From assembly GCF_029227915.1 (NCBI RefSeq), contig NC_079882.1, positions 18,426,501-18,490,500 on the forward strand: a DNA stretch of 64,000 nt, given 5' to 3'. The position numbers and the translations under genes were made by a program. This document shows positions 32,101 through 43,600 of this stretch, piece by piece. The notes beneath the pieces are model-generated. The model made no database searches and was not told the origin of the DNA. It was given only the letters and a program-made list of their open reading frames with translations. The stretch is from Hydractinia symbiolongicarpus. Its lineage: Eukaryota > Cnidaria > Hydrozoa > Anthoathecata > Hydractiniidae. Numbering within the stretch: the stretch's first letter is position 1; each line of letters opens with the position of its first letter.

Positions 32101-33149
32101 AAGCATTTAGAAGATAAAAAAGGGGCCTTGAAAATAATTGCGGCTAAACAGAGTTCTGAGATAGAAAAAAACTATATCCGCAATACTATTCCATGCTTTT
32201 AATTTTATGATACAGGAGCTACTAGTGGTTGCTTAGCATGCCTCTGAAAAGCACTAATAGCTACAAAAACACGGAAATATTAGAAGTCTTGACGGGCGTT
32301 ATTACTGTAATTTTTGATTACAAAAGTTAGATTTTAAAATTGGCTCACAGAAAGACAGCGAGTATTATAATATAAATATCTCTGTCCTTGCTTTTACAGA
32401 AGTTTTGTGAGGAATTCATTGGCGTTTGTTGGAGCATTCTGGAAAATCCGAATAAAGCCAGTATTACAAGGCGTGCAGCATCAAGTTACCTGTCTAGTTT
32501 TATAGCTCGTGCAAATTTCGTTCACAAGCCTGTTATAAAGACACAGATATTTAATTTAGCTCGTTGGATTCACAGGTATTTAGATATTCAAAACAGCACC
32601 AATATAATTGCGGATTTTAATAAACATGGACCGTTCTATGGAGTTTGCCAAGCTCTTCTTTACATTTTCATTTATCATCACAAGATATTTATACAATCGG
32701 ACGCCGACATAGATTTTATAAAGTCGCTAAATTTCGCTAGAATTATAACATCAAAATTAAACCCATTGAAATTTTGCTTAAACACAATTGTTAGCATGTT
32801 TGCTAGAGTAACTAGAATATACGAAATAGTTTTCTGCTACAGCGTTATAGAACGGAACAATCGAAGCATGCTTAGTGAATTCACACATACTAACGGGGGT
32901 GTCCATAAGCATTTAGAAATCTTTTTCCCGTTTGATCCATATATGCTGCCGAATTCACTCAAATTTATAAAACCAGTATATTTGGAATGGACAGGAACAA
33001 TAGACGAATCTGACAGCGATGATGATTCGGCAGACGAGGGTAACTTAAACGACGAGTCTGTTGAGCAACGATGGTTAACGCATGCATCTGTTAGCATCGA
33101 CATGAAGTGTGTTTCACCTGGTTTTAGTTTACTGCATAATGAAATGTAA
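29117..33149 (+). CDS. RRN3: RRN3 / TIF-IA, RNA polymerase I initiation factor
   Basis: RRN3 binds RNA polymerase I and brings it to the rDNA promoter through SL1, setting rRNA output in the nucleolus. Two coding exons: 29117-30013 (MTDEVAVNVLCAVKGVREGD...FYTASFHQ, donor GTAAGG) and 32400-33149 (acceptor CTTTTACAG; KFCEEFIGVCWSILENPNKA...), joining in phase 0 to 548 residues. Shared landmarks with animal RRN3 are LETYIVNILQIS, AASSYLSSFIARANF, HGPFYGVCQAL, IVFCYSVIERNNRSML and FFPFDPYMLPNSLKFIKPVY, followed by an acidic patch (DESDSDDDSADEG). It is about 100 residues shorter than the human protein, lacking part of the N terminus and the C-terminal tail. A polyadenylation signal AATAAA is at 33189. 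The intron (2386 bp) holds retroelement debris. Confidence 0.94.
30570..31135 (-). mobile_element. 5'-truncated non-LTR retrotransposon 3' end, in the RRN3 intron
   Basis: On the minus strand this reads RLYEACVRNAMLYGSETWTV, then ..RLERNYMRKVRWMC, matching the C-terminal region of the element at 41157-42775 (LYGSETWAVKQEDLDRLERN), with the same 3' end (CATGCTAGCATGGAAAACG). Only the last 560 bp are present, as expected for incomplete reverse transcription. Antisense to RRN3. Confidence 0.75.
31165..31436 (-). mobile_element. Helitron-like internal fragment
   Basis: Matches the middle of copies A/B in the same reversed orientation (the stretch ending near GATGAGGTCAATCCGTCTG, then the GTCCCAGTTGGACCCTA block). 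Neither terminus is present. A TATATATC microsatellite precedes it at 31157-31190. Confidence 0.55.
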
Positions 33150-33194
33150 ATAATTGGGACTTTGATATAACGTGAACTTTTTCTTTGTAATAAA

Positions 33195-35159
33195 TCTGTG
33201 GAAATCATTAAAATAACTATTTAAACTAAAAAATTGCTTGATTCTAACATGGAGGTAGAAATATAAAATAAAATACATTTTCTAAATTTCAATTGTACTA
33301 GGCTCGTCTCTTATGTGATTTTGTTATTATAATTTTAAAGTTTGTCAGTTCCCGCCCAAAATTATTCAAAATTTGAAATACGCTCATTGGTTTTAATAAA
33401 CAATTAACATCGCACTATGATTGGTTATTGAATTAATTTTTTCAGTAACGTAAATAAATATGGAGCATTCTTAGAACCAAAATTTTAACACATATTTTTT
33501 AAAGTATAAAGTCTTGGAATCAAGCTTAATGCTGAGTAAACAGTGCAGCTAGGCTGGACGTACGGGGTTGTGATATTTAGGCTAAAACATTTGCGCGGAC
33601 CCTGACTATTGTTATTTATTTATTTATTTATTTTTTGATTTTTTGTTATTACCTGAAAAGCCAATAGGAAAGCTTCGTTTCGTTTTCAACTAACAAGCAT
33701 ATAGATTGTAATTATTTTTTAAATCGGTGCGCTCAACCGAAAATAACCTTAGTTATTTCTTATTTCTGCGACCGGGAAGACTCAAAGAACTTCGACTAGT
33801 AGTGTGTCATCTTAGTTAGGAACCGTGTACTATCGGTATCATAACACAATATAATACATCTATATCTCCTACGAACTAAATTACAACCAGTAATTTACAA
33901 TCGAAATGTTTCCGAAATCGTGGCTAAGCCGGATGCGAAAAACCCCAATCTATGGGGAAACATATCCTTGTTTGTGGGAATTCCAGTGTAGTTTGTATTA
34001 TAGTATACTTGACATGATGTTATCTGTTCAAAATCGTGTAGTTTAATCACCGAGACTAATCAGGTAAGAATTTTTATATTTTGATTAGCTGTAGTTTTTT
34101 AGCTGATCTGCACATGTCTTTGTCTAGTCACCAAGCTATTAGTTAAAGCTACCAGAAAAGCAATTCTAGACGTAGGTACCCTTTTTCTTTAGTTTTGCAA
34201 GGATTTTATTTTCATTTTTCTGCAGAAAAATATTTTTTATTTCAAAGTTTGGGCACTTTGTTAAACCTGCTTGGTAAATTCCCTAACCCACCAGGAGCAT
34301 TTACAAAATATTTTTCCAGGCTTCGATTAAATAAAATTAGACTTGAGTTTTTTATAAATCACGTGTCCCTAGCTTCACTTAACCTTATCATATAGTAGCT
34401 AGCTAGCTAGACATATTTCATCGTGACAAGGTGGTGTATAAATTTTCAGATCCCAAGCGCAAATTGACAGGTTAAAAAAAAACAGGCCGTAAGCTATGGA
34501 CGAGTCCAACTTTAGTTCCACGATTTGTGTATGGCCACTTATATGCTATGTTATAATTGTTTTTTTACAACTATATTATAACTGGGATATATATTATCTT
34601 TACAAGTTGAACACATACTGTGTTTTTCTGAAAGCTGAAAAAATCCGGACCACATATATACACGTTTAGTCTTTCTAATTCACGTCAACACTCTGCAATT
34701 GGCCGAGGCGAATGCTGAGGTTTTAACAAAAAAATTTAATTCACGGCAGCATGTATTTGCCGACATGGCAGTTGGAAATGAATTAAATTTACAAAAGTTT
34801 TGTTCTCATTTTCTCATAAATTTCTCTCTAAATTTAACTGGTATTCGTGTATAGGAACATACGATCACAAACAAAATATAAATTGCCGACGTGAAACACA
34901 AGTTCGTCAACTTAGAGCAGACAAATGATAGTTCATGTTGGCATTTTTTTTGCCGACAGAAAATAAATCAAATTAGAAAGGCTGACGTCTGACTTTATAT
35001 AATCAGGCTTTATTCAGATACACGTTCTTTCTTGTAAGAACCTAGTTTCTAAGAACGTTTAGGCTGAGATTTGCCACAAATTAAGAACATATTAGGAACG
35101 TACTCAGCCCGAATACCTTCATAGACTATAGGAACAACATAATGAGTCTAAAATTGCTA
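33195..35159. other. gene-free stretch
   Basis: No convincing gene. Simple AT-rich sequence with a (TTTA)n run near 33615-33640 and a TAGC run near 34396-34410. Some short blocks with GCCGAC around 34760-34960 may be decayed transposon ends. Confidence 0.5.
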
Positions 35160-35886
35160 TCTCTTACAGAAAGTGTGTCCGTCTGTCTGTGACAGGCAAA
35201 GTTGATTAGTTATTTTTCTTTAAGTCGCCGAAAAATGCATGTTTCAAATGCTAATCGACTGATTAACGTAACGACGTCAATAACGTTAATTTAACGTCAA
35301 TATCTCAATTTAAATTAATGAAGCCATTACAGTGCAGTTAAGATTTGAGGCCAAAAATAACTTGGGAACGAGGTGGTGAGGTCATTTTTCACCGCGTAGG
35401 TAACTAGGGACCACCTGGGACCAAATTTAGGTAAGTTTCCCAAACCTGGATCTCCAAATTCGTTTCGAAATAAACCGGTTGATGACGTTAATAAAAAAAC
35501 CCTAAACCCCAATATCTCTGCAACCGTTTGTTAAAGATACGTGATCCTATACATTTTTTTGATCAGTGTTTCAAGATCTATGCGATGAAGGCAACGGGTA
35601 TACAATTTTTTTAAAAAAAAAAATTGTGTTTCGACAGCACTTTGATGACGTCAGCAAAATTTTTAAAACCTTATATCTCCTTAGGCGTTCGTTGAAACCA
35701 TACGATCCTATACATCATTTTGACCAGCGTTTTAACCTCTACACATTACAGGCAACGAATAAACTAAATTTCGCTAATTTTTTTTGTATCTGCACTGCTG
35801 ACACGTCAGCAAAAAATCTAAAACAACCTATTTTTCCATTGTCCTTTTGCCCAAGTGGATTTCTCCACGGGCCTTTTATCGACTAG
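35160..35886 (+). mobile_element. Helitron-like element, copy D
   Basis: 727 bp in forward orientation: starts TCTCTTACAGAAAGTGTGTC after an A, ends with hairpin GTGGATTTCTCCAC, then GGGCCTTTTATCGACTAG. Its interior is the reverse complement of copies A and B. The next bases (TCTCTTATTTTT) are the start of a second copy, so D and E are head to tail. Confidence 0.7.
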
Positions 35887-37444
35887 TCTCTTATTTTTAA
35901 TTTTCTTCAATAAAGTATTTAAAACATCATCTATAAAATTCTTCTGTAATTTACCAAATTTTGTCGCTAAAATAATAACGTCAGAGGAAAGCATATTAAC
36001 ATTAATGAAGCCATTACACAGTGATGCACTTAAAACTTTAAGGGCAAATAACTTGGAAACGAGGTGTTGTTCAGTCATTTTTACCGCGTGGATCTTAGGT
36101 TGTTTGGTTAATTTCAAATTCTTTTAACCCATGCTAATATTTGCTGACGTCAGCACACTCCCTTTTCTCGAATTTTAGCACCTTAGCGGGCCGTCGTGTG
36201 GATCGTTCCGAAATGCGCACATGGGAAACTGCCAGTAGCGCATTTTCGACGCTATTTACCTGGCCTATACATATCCCAATGCAAAGCTTTTGCAGCCTGC
36301 CGGCTGCAGAGTTTTGACAAGGCGATTTCATTTGGCCAGTTCGAGAAATAGCCAAGAGCTTGTGTTCTCGTCAGATCCATTTTCTGAACTGTTTAAACGT
36401 TGTGTTGCATTTTTTAAGGCTATAGGCCACGGATAAAAATTGCAGCAAAAACCTGCAGCATTTTTTGCTGCGTGTGGATGGAAAATGTTGCTCGTGGCGC
36501 CTGAGCTTTACAGAAAACGGATAAGCAAATTTCCCCTATTTTTTTTATATGCACTGCTGACGTCAGCAAAACACCTAAGAAAACATCTTCAAGCTGGCAG
36601 TAACCCTTTTAAAAATCGGAATTTTTTTTTTTCATAATTAGTTACGAAAGGTTATTTTCCGACTATATATCTATATATTTTCTGTTATAACACACTTGTC
36701 ACGATTTTATGGCTAAAATACTATTATCTTTCACCCCAAAATATTCAGCCTCAACAATTCCTCTTTAAAATAAAATTCATGAATAATTAACTAGTTCTGT
36801 TGGCTTGCGAAATTGTACAGAAGGAAATAACGTAATTGTTAAAGAGAAACGTTAATAACAACAAAGATGGCGCATTATGTAGAAATTTAGGACGATCTTC
36901 ATTATGCTACACTGCACGAGTTTTAACTTTCGATAGCGTTTTCGTTTTACTTTGAAATTTCCAGACATGCTTAGTGAATCATGCAGCCATGATACGGTAT
37001 GCGGAAATCTTTTCATTCGGAATCTCTTTCTTTTAACAGAGTTCAATGCAGCAGGTGATGCTAACAAAGAATCTTTTGAAAAAAACAAAAGGCTATTTTT
37101 AAAAAAATATGAATATAACAAAAAAATCCCTACACAGTTTCAACCCGATGTTCATTTAAAAACAGAAGCTGATGAAAAATAACGAGATCATAAAAAGTTG
37201 GAGCTCGTAGAAGCCGATTTTTTTTCTTGTTTATGATACATTTTTAAAAGGAAATCTCTACTGACTCAGCAATTTTAGTGTTACGTTAAAATCATTTTAT
37301 TATGTATTAAGGCCTATATTTCTAGGCAACGGTAAAAAAATGGTATAAATAAAACACTGAGTAAATAATTCAGCTATTTGGACAGCTAAAAAAGGGTTAC
37401 TGCCACCTTAAGTGGTTTGTTTGTCCACGGGCCTTTTTAACTAG
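35887..37444 (+). mobile_element. Helitron-like element, copy E, interrupted
   Basis: Starts TCTCTTATTTTTAATTTTC directly after copy D, carries the family's interior (AATGAAGCCATTACACAGTG, GCTGACGTCAGC) and ends AGTGGTTTGTTTGTCCACGG then GCCTTTTTAACTAG, followed by T. It is 1558 bp long because an element of about 810 bp (36594-37405) is inserted; without it, it would be about 747 bp, close to the other copies. Confidence 0.65.
36594..37405. mobile_element. TIR element nested in Helitron copy E
   Basis: Inverted ends CTGGCAGTAACCCTTTT (from 36594) and AAAAAAGGGTTACTGCCA (to 37405). CTTCAAG on the left and CTTAAG on the right look like a slightly diverged 7-8 bp target duplication. A 72-residue frame inside (36967-37182) has no recognisable features. 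Confidence 0.6.
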
Positions 37445-37465
37445 TTTATCATATTTGCTAGTTTA

Positions 37466-38757
37466 AGGTCATGAAGTGTTGTGCATAAAAATCACAACAC
37501 CTTGGGGCTGTTCTGCACAGATTGCGAAAACAACCTGTTTACAATCGGGACAGCAAGATTATGTACGCAAGGTCCGATTATGTTTTTTTGCAGTGGTTAT
37601 GTCGACCGGATTATGAACGCTGATATAATGGCGGGCCAAGCAGGCCTTAGCCAGGAGACCAAGCATAATTTTTCTTACCACCGGGAAATCGGAGTAGTTA
37701 AGGTGTTTGAGAGTCATTTTATCAACTCGAAGAAGAAAGCTTAGTTAACTAGGCTAAGCAGGCCTGTGATTGGCATTTTCTTCTTTGGTGAATTAAACAT
37801 TCTCTGAAAGATAGAACACCCCTAAAAACTAGACATGGCGAAAGAAAAAAAGTCTCGACGTAATTCTTAGTATAAAGTACTCTTAGTAAATGCATTTCAA
37901 CATAATATACTATGGAGCAACTAAATTTCACGGAAACTAAATTATTCTTTTAGCGGGAATTATGTTTGGTAAAAATTTATTAAACTTGCGAATCCCAAAA
38001 TTTAGTATTTGCCACGAAATTTCGTTTCATTTGAGAACAACGACAACTTTGCCACCAGGGCTATTGTCAGAAGTGATGACGAATAACAAAAAGCGGTTGC
38101 CCCAATTATATTTGTTCTATAAGTCTCGAATAATATTTGACTGTCATAAGCCGGCCTTCCCCGATTATGTGATTTCTATAATAAGTGAGACATAATATTA
38201 GACTGTTGTATATAAACTGGCCTGCCCTGATTATGTTCCTTTTATACGTGTCAAATAATATTTTTTGAGTGCAGGCCTGTCCTGATTATGTTGCCTTGAT
38301 TATGTATTTTCTGCCCTGTTCTTAACCGGGGCAAGCTGACGTATTTAATCAGGGCAGCGTTTATTATCTGGGCAGAACAGGGCCGCCGCCTTATTTGTAG
38401 TAAATTGATAATAACTGCTTGTTCTCTGATAGTAACTGAAAAAACCCCAGCTAGTTCTTTGGTGGTTACTTCATAATATTACGTAAGTAGTAAGTAAGTA
38501 GTCATTTATTCGGAATAAGAAATTTACAAGACTTATTCATTTGTAAGGATAACAGTAAAAATAAAATACAATATATATAGCTATAGCTAAATGTAGAAAT
38601 AATGATATCCACACAACTATAAAAATTATATCTAGGAGACCACGCTATAGCATAGCTAGAAAAATGTGAGGCCACCTTTGATTATTCTGTTATACTGGTG
38701 GTTCTCTGATGACTACTTCGAAATACTGTTGATTACTGCTGGTTCCTACTTTTAGTA
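37466..38757 (-). mobile_element. second copy of the TIR element with subterminal tandem repeats
   Basis: The right end repeats the 2658-4436 element: GTGGTTACTTC-type tandem units (about 38400-38475, 38695-38740) and the terminus GGTTCCTACTTTTAGTA. The stretch 37466-37503 is the reverse complement of 2870-2918. The left terminus is not recognisable. The interior 37540-38390 has its own repeated CCTGATTATGTT motif, perhaps from another insertion. Confidence 0.5.
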
Positions 38758-38764
38758 TCTATGT

Positions 38765-39520
38765 TCTGCCCAATTTTGGAACGTGGCCCGTCTTAGGACT
38801 GGCCAGACCAATCTTCTGACAGTGACAAATGGGTAGTCAGTCTTAAGAATGGACTGCACAATCTATCAACATACATGTCCAATCTTAAAACAATTGTGGA
38901 AAGCAAAGAGAACAGTGAAAATTTTAGATTGTACCCCTTAAAAGGAACTTTAAATTGAAACATTTCTTGTCAAATCAAAAGGCGAAAAAATTATACCATA
39001 TATATAAATGTGTATAAAAAAAATTGAAACTATTCAACCATATATGGCTGACTATCGCTAGCTAGCTAGCTAGCCAGCTAGCTAAACTTCTCATTCAAAG
39101 TGAAGTTAACAGCTAACGATTTATCTGATTCTTTATAAATAAACCTTTTTTTAAAAAAAATTTGGTTGCTACGAGCTGTATATAAATGCCAAATGTATAA
39201 TATGTGCTAGCTATAGCTAGCTAGCTGCTACGATTTTTACTTCACCCAAAAACTGGCCTGGTCAATAAGTTTTTTGTTTTTCGTTTTTTGTTTATCATAT
39301 ACCCCAAATATTATGTTTTAATGTGCCTGAGAATGGTTGTTGGGTCTTGCAAACAACAGAGTTTGTGTGGCACATCCCTTCTTTAAAATTTAAAAGGCAT
39401 CTAAAGATGGGCCTAACATGGCTCCTGCCCAATCTTGTTACCCCTTGCCCAGTCTTAAGACTGGCCGGCCATTCTTAAGACTGGGCATTTTTATGTCCAA
39501 AGATTGGGCAGTGTCCACGA
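38765..39520. mobile_element. TIR element with CCCAATCTT/TCTTAAGACTGG repeats
   Basis: Inverted ends CTGCCCAATTTTGGA (near 38766) and TCCAAAGATTGGGCAG (to about 39514), with inner repeats of GTCTTAAGACTGGCC on both sides. Non-coding. It lies directly beside the end of the previous element. The family is not identified. Confidence 0.55.
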
Positions 39521-40475
39521 GATATAGCCAAATACAGTTTGGCTAGCTAATACAACAAAATTTGTAATAATTCTTATGCTAAATGCGTTAGATGCCTACA
39601 ACTTTTATTACTGTTATAAAAACTTATGCTGCAAAATAAAATTGCAAGTAATTTTATAACTGCGCAAACGACAGGTGGCTTCCTGAATTTGTTTTTAACC
39701 AAAGTTGCGATAAAGTTATTTGGAGAATGGTTATGCCTTTATATTCATATGGGACAAAGTTTACCTGTAAAGCGCTCAGCCTTACTCGATTTGCGATACA
39801 GTGCATGCCTGTGCTAAAGCGCTCCACCTGATTGTGTAACACAGCTTGCAGCTCCTATTCAGCCCTTTACAGAGCCTTTAGCAGCAAGTCACACAGTAAC
39901 ACAGTAACTTGTGGCTTAACCGAGCTAGTTGAGTATATTATTGAAAAGTACTGAAATATTGAAAAGTAATGAAATGGCTAACATAACTAACTGGTGGTAA
40001 CAAACTAAAAAAAAAATGTCTTGTTTGTTATGTGCAGTTTTTTTTTTTTGCTTAGTTAGGGTTTGCAATCTTATTCGAACGACTACGACGAATGACTGTA
40101 AACATACTTTTATGAAAAGCCGTTCTTAAAGTGCGGTTATAGCGTTGTTTCCATGTTATTTGATCATTGTAAAGACAACAAGAGAAAGTTGACATAATAA
40201 CCTTGCAGGGGAAAAGCATCCATTTCAATTTATTTACATTCAATAATAATTGCTAGCGTGGTTTTTATGCTTTTTTGGTCATTGACAAGACAACATTATA
40301 ACCAGAAGATTTGCTGTGAGAACCTTACATGGGGGAAGCCTTTCTTTCAAGTTGTTTACATGTGAAATTATCACTAATGGAAACCATTAAGTCTGAATCT
40401 AATGCAACGGTTTCCATCTGAAAAATTTGTCAGCAGCAAAGGAGAGCACATAATTATCTAATCTGTAAAATAAAA
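39521..40475. other. upstream region of PSMD13, no other gene
   Basis: No convincing gene. T-rich, with poly-A/T runs near 40005-40050. The stretch next to PSMD13 carries the hairpin listed separately; TTTGAGTACAG (40571-40581) could be a 5'-UTR splice acceptor. Confidence 0.45.
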
Positions 40476-40522
40476 CTACCACCCCAAACACTACCCGTAT
40501 TGGGTATTGTTTGGGGTGGTAG
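40476..40522. repeat. long hairpin upstream of PSMD13
   Basis: 21-bp arms with one mismatch (CTACCACCCCAAACACTACCC and its complement) and a 5-base loop, ending 86 bp before the PSMD13 ATG. GC-rich compared with its surroundings. May be a small palindromic element or a regulatory structure. Confidence 0.75.
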
Positions 40523-40608
40523 GGTATATTGGGTACCCCATGTTTTCAATTAAGCCTGTTTTATTGTTTCTTTGAGTACAGGAAGAGAAAAAAAATACAT
40601 AAGTTATC

Positions 40609-43600
40609 ATGAAAGACATTAAAGCTTATTTGGCTCGCGTTTGTTCAGATGGGCCCCTTGCAGATCAGTGGGTGCAGCTGCAACAGTTATATGAAAGCAG
40701 GTTTGTTTATCTTAATTTATTTAATTTTTGCTGTATTTTTTATTTTGTTATTGATGTTAGAATTGGTTTTCTTGTTGATAGACTAAAATGTTTAGGGTAA
40801 ATTATGAAAGCTTTATTTTTTGCATTATTTTGTATTTATGCAGTCCTGTGAATCCAAAGTACTGAAAGTCGGCATAATAGTGCTGAAATTTGGTTGCCGA
40901 AAGTTAACAAAATTTTGCAGACCTACAACGAAAATGAGGTCGGCAAAATCGATCTTGAGTCACTTCACATGTTGGCATGTTATATTCTCCCTTAATCTGG
41001 GTATTTAAGTGACAAAATTTACCTCAACTAATATCTTTTGCAGACTTATTATTCTTCCTATGCATTGACAACTTTGCCCTTAGAGCAGCAAAATCTATTT
41101 TTCAAGGTCTAAAATAACTTAAAATGCGGATTCTACGTAAGATTAAAATTGAGTAAGTGAAGTGGTTTTTTTCTTTGTCTACAAGAAACAAGGCTGCAGG
41201 AGTATCAGGTATTGTTGCAGAGATGGTAAAAGCATCTGGATATATTGGAGTTGAGCTTATTACAAGTCTTGCTAACCAGATTATAAAGGATGGTGCTATT
41301 CTGAGTGAGTGGCAGTCTAGTGTAATAGTGAATTGTTTCAAGGGCAAGGGTGATGCATTAGAAAGGGGTAACTATAGAGGTTTGAAGTTGGTTGATCAAG
41401 TAATGAAAGTTATTGAAAGAGTGATTGATAAGTTACTTAGAGAAAGAATTGATATAGATAAGATGCAATTTGGTTTTGTTCCAGGGCGTGGCACTACAGA
41501 TGCAATATTTTTACTCAGACAGGCTCAGGAAAAGTTTTTAGGAAAGCGAAAGAATCTCTATTTTGCCTTTGTAGATTTAGAGTGCCACGTAAAGTTATTT
41601 GGTGGGCTATGAGAAAATTAGGTGTGGATGAGTGGCTAGTTACGATGGTGCAGTCTATGTACAGCAATGCTAGAAGTCGTGTTAGGATTAACGATTCACT
41701 TAGTGATGAATTTAGTGTAAATGTTGGTGTACATCAGGGTTCTGTACTTAGTCCTTTGTTGTTTGTTCTAGTCTTAGAAGCGCTGTCGATGGAGTTCAGA
41801 ACAGGTTGTCCATGGGAGTTATTGTATGCAGATGATTTGGTTCTCATAGCAGAGTCGAAGAATTAGTTGAAAAGTTTGAGAAGTGGAAGAAAGGACTAGA
41901 AGAGAAGGGCTAAAGGTAAACACAGCAAAGTCTAAAGTCATGATTAGTAGCATTGCAGCCATGTGTGACCTTGTAGTTGGAAAGTGGCCTTGTGGAGTTT
42001 GCAGGAAAGGGGTTGGTAGTAACTCAATTTTTTGTCAGACTTGCAAGCATTGGGTACATAAAGTGCAGTAGTATTAGTGGAAGGTTAAGAGCTGACATAC
42101 AGTTTGTATGCAAGCGTTGCAAAGGTGAGATTATAGAGAATGAAGTATTTCCAGCTTTAATGATGTACAACAGTGGCTTGTTAGAGATAGTTGAGAACTT
42201 CTGTAGGTGATATGTTGGGCAGTGAAGGAGGTGTTGGAAGAAGTGTTACTTGCAGGATAGGTTCTGCTTGGAAAAAGTTCAGAGAGTTACTTCCTTTGTT
42301 GACTAGCAGAGTTCTGTCAATTAAGGTAAAAGGTAGGTTGTATGAGGCCTGTAAGAAGTGTTATGTTGTACGGTAGTGAGACATGGGCAGTGAAGCAGGA
42401 AGATCTTGACCGTTTAGAAAGGAATGATATGAGAATGGTTAGGTGGATGTGTAACGCCAGTCTAAGAGACAGAAAGAGTTCAAATGAGCTAAGAAGCAGT
42501 CTCCGTAGAATTAAAGATGTTATCCAGATAAGAAGATTGAATTGGCTGGGGCACTTGGAAAGAATGGAGGAGGATAATTGGGTAAGAAAGTGTAGAGACT
42601 TGATAGTTGGGGCAAAGCCCAAAGGTAGACCGAGAAAGACTTGGCAGGAGGTTATAAGGACAGACTTGATACAGAGGAAGTTGAGTTTAGATCTAACACA
42701 GTCTAGATCAGATTGGAAGAGGGTCATTAATATACCCCGTCCAACCCATGCTAGCATGGAAAACGGACGTTAAGCCGAGAATGATGATGATGATGATGAT
42801 GAAACAATGTATTAAAAACTGTTAATTTTTTTTCTTGTTGTTATTTCCACGTCCTTTAGAACAAGTCTGGTTCTGCCGGCCTTATAAAAAAGTTTTCTGG
42901 GCATGCCAATCTTGCACAGATATAGGGCGGCATTAAAAAGCTGTCCTTAACAACACAATAGATTGTCAAATCATGAGTAGCATAAAATTATCATCATTTG
43001 TATCTCCTGCAATGCCAATATCCCTAGAATTAATTTTTAACGAGTTAAAATTAATTATCTGTAACACAGGTTATGGCATGAATTGACATTAGAATTAATA
43101 AAGTTCGTAAAAGAAGAACATTTCAAACAGAATGGCGGTTTAACAGATGTAAGTATATATAACATAACTGCAATTGATGAAAACTTCCATTATTCACCAA
43201 AGAAATCACCAAAGAAATATAACTTAATTCTTGAATATTGTATTTTCTCTATAAACAAGTTGCTGTTTTGCCTCAAAGAATTGTCTTTTTTTGTTTGTTT
43301 AAAAAACAAACATTTGTAAGCTTGATTATATACCGTATTTTCCGGTATATAACCTGCACATCGTATAACCCGCAGCTCAGCTTTTTTAGGGAGTTATAAA
43401 CTAGATGCTATCAGATAGCCCGCTTCTTCGTATAACCAGCATAAAATTTCAATCAATGTGTTTTAATTACCCGGCACCTTTGCATAACCCACATCATGTT
43501 AAGAAAAAAATTCAGCGTATTTGTACTTACCCTAATAATTTTATAAGCATGTCAAGTGTTCTGTTTTTTCATGCTGGAGACAAGTGGGGGACGTTGAAAC

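Noticed and set aside
36967-37182. A 72-codon frame inside the nested TIR element
   Set aside because: No known features and not long enough to distinguish from chance; mentioned only within that element.
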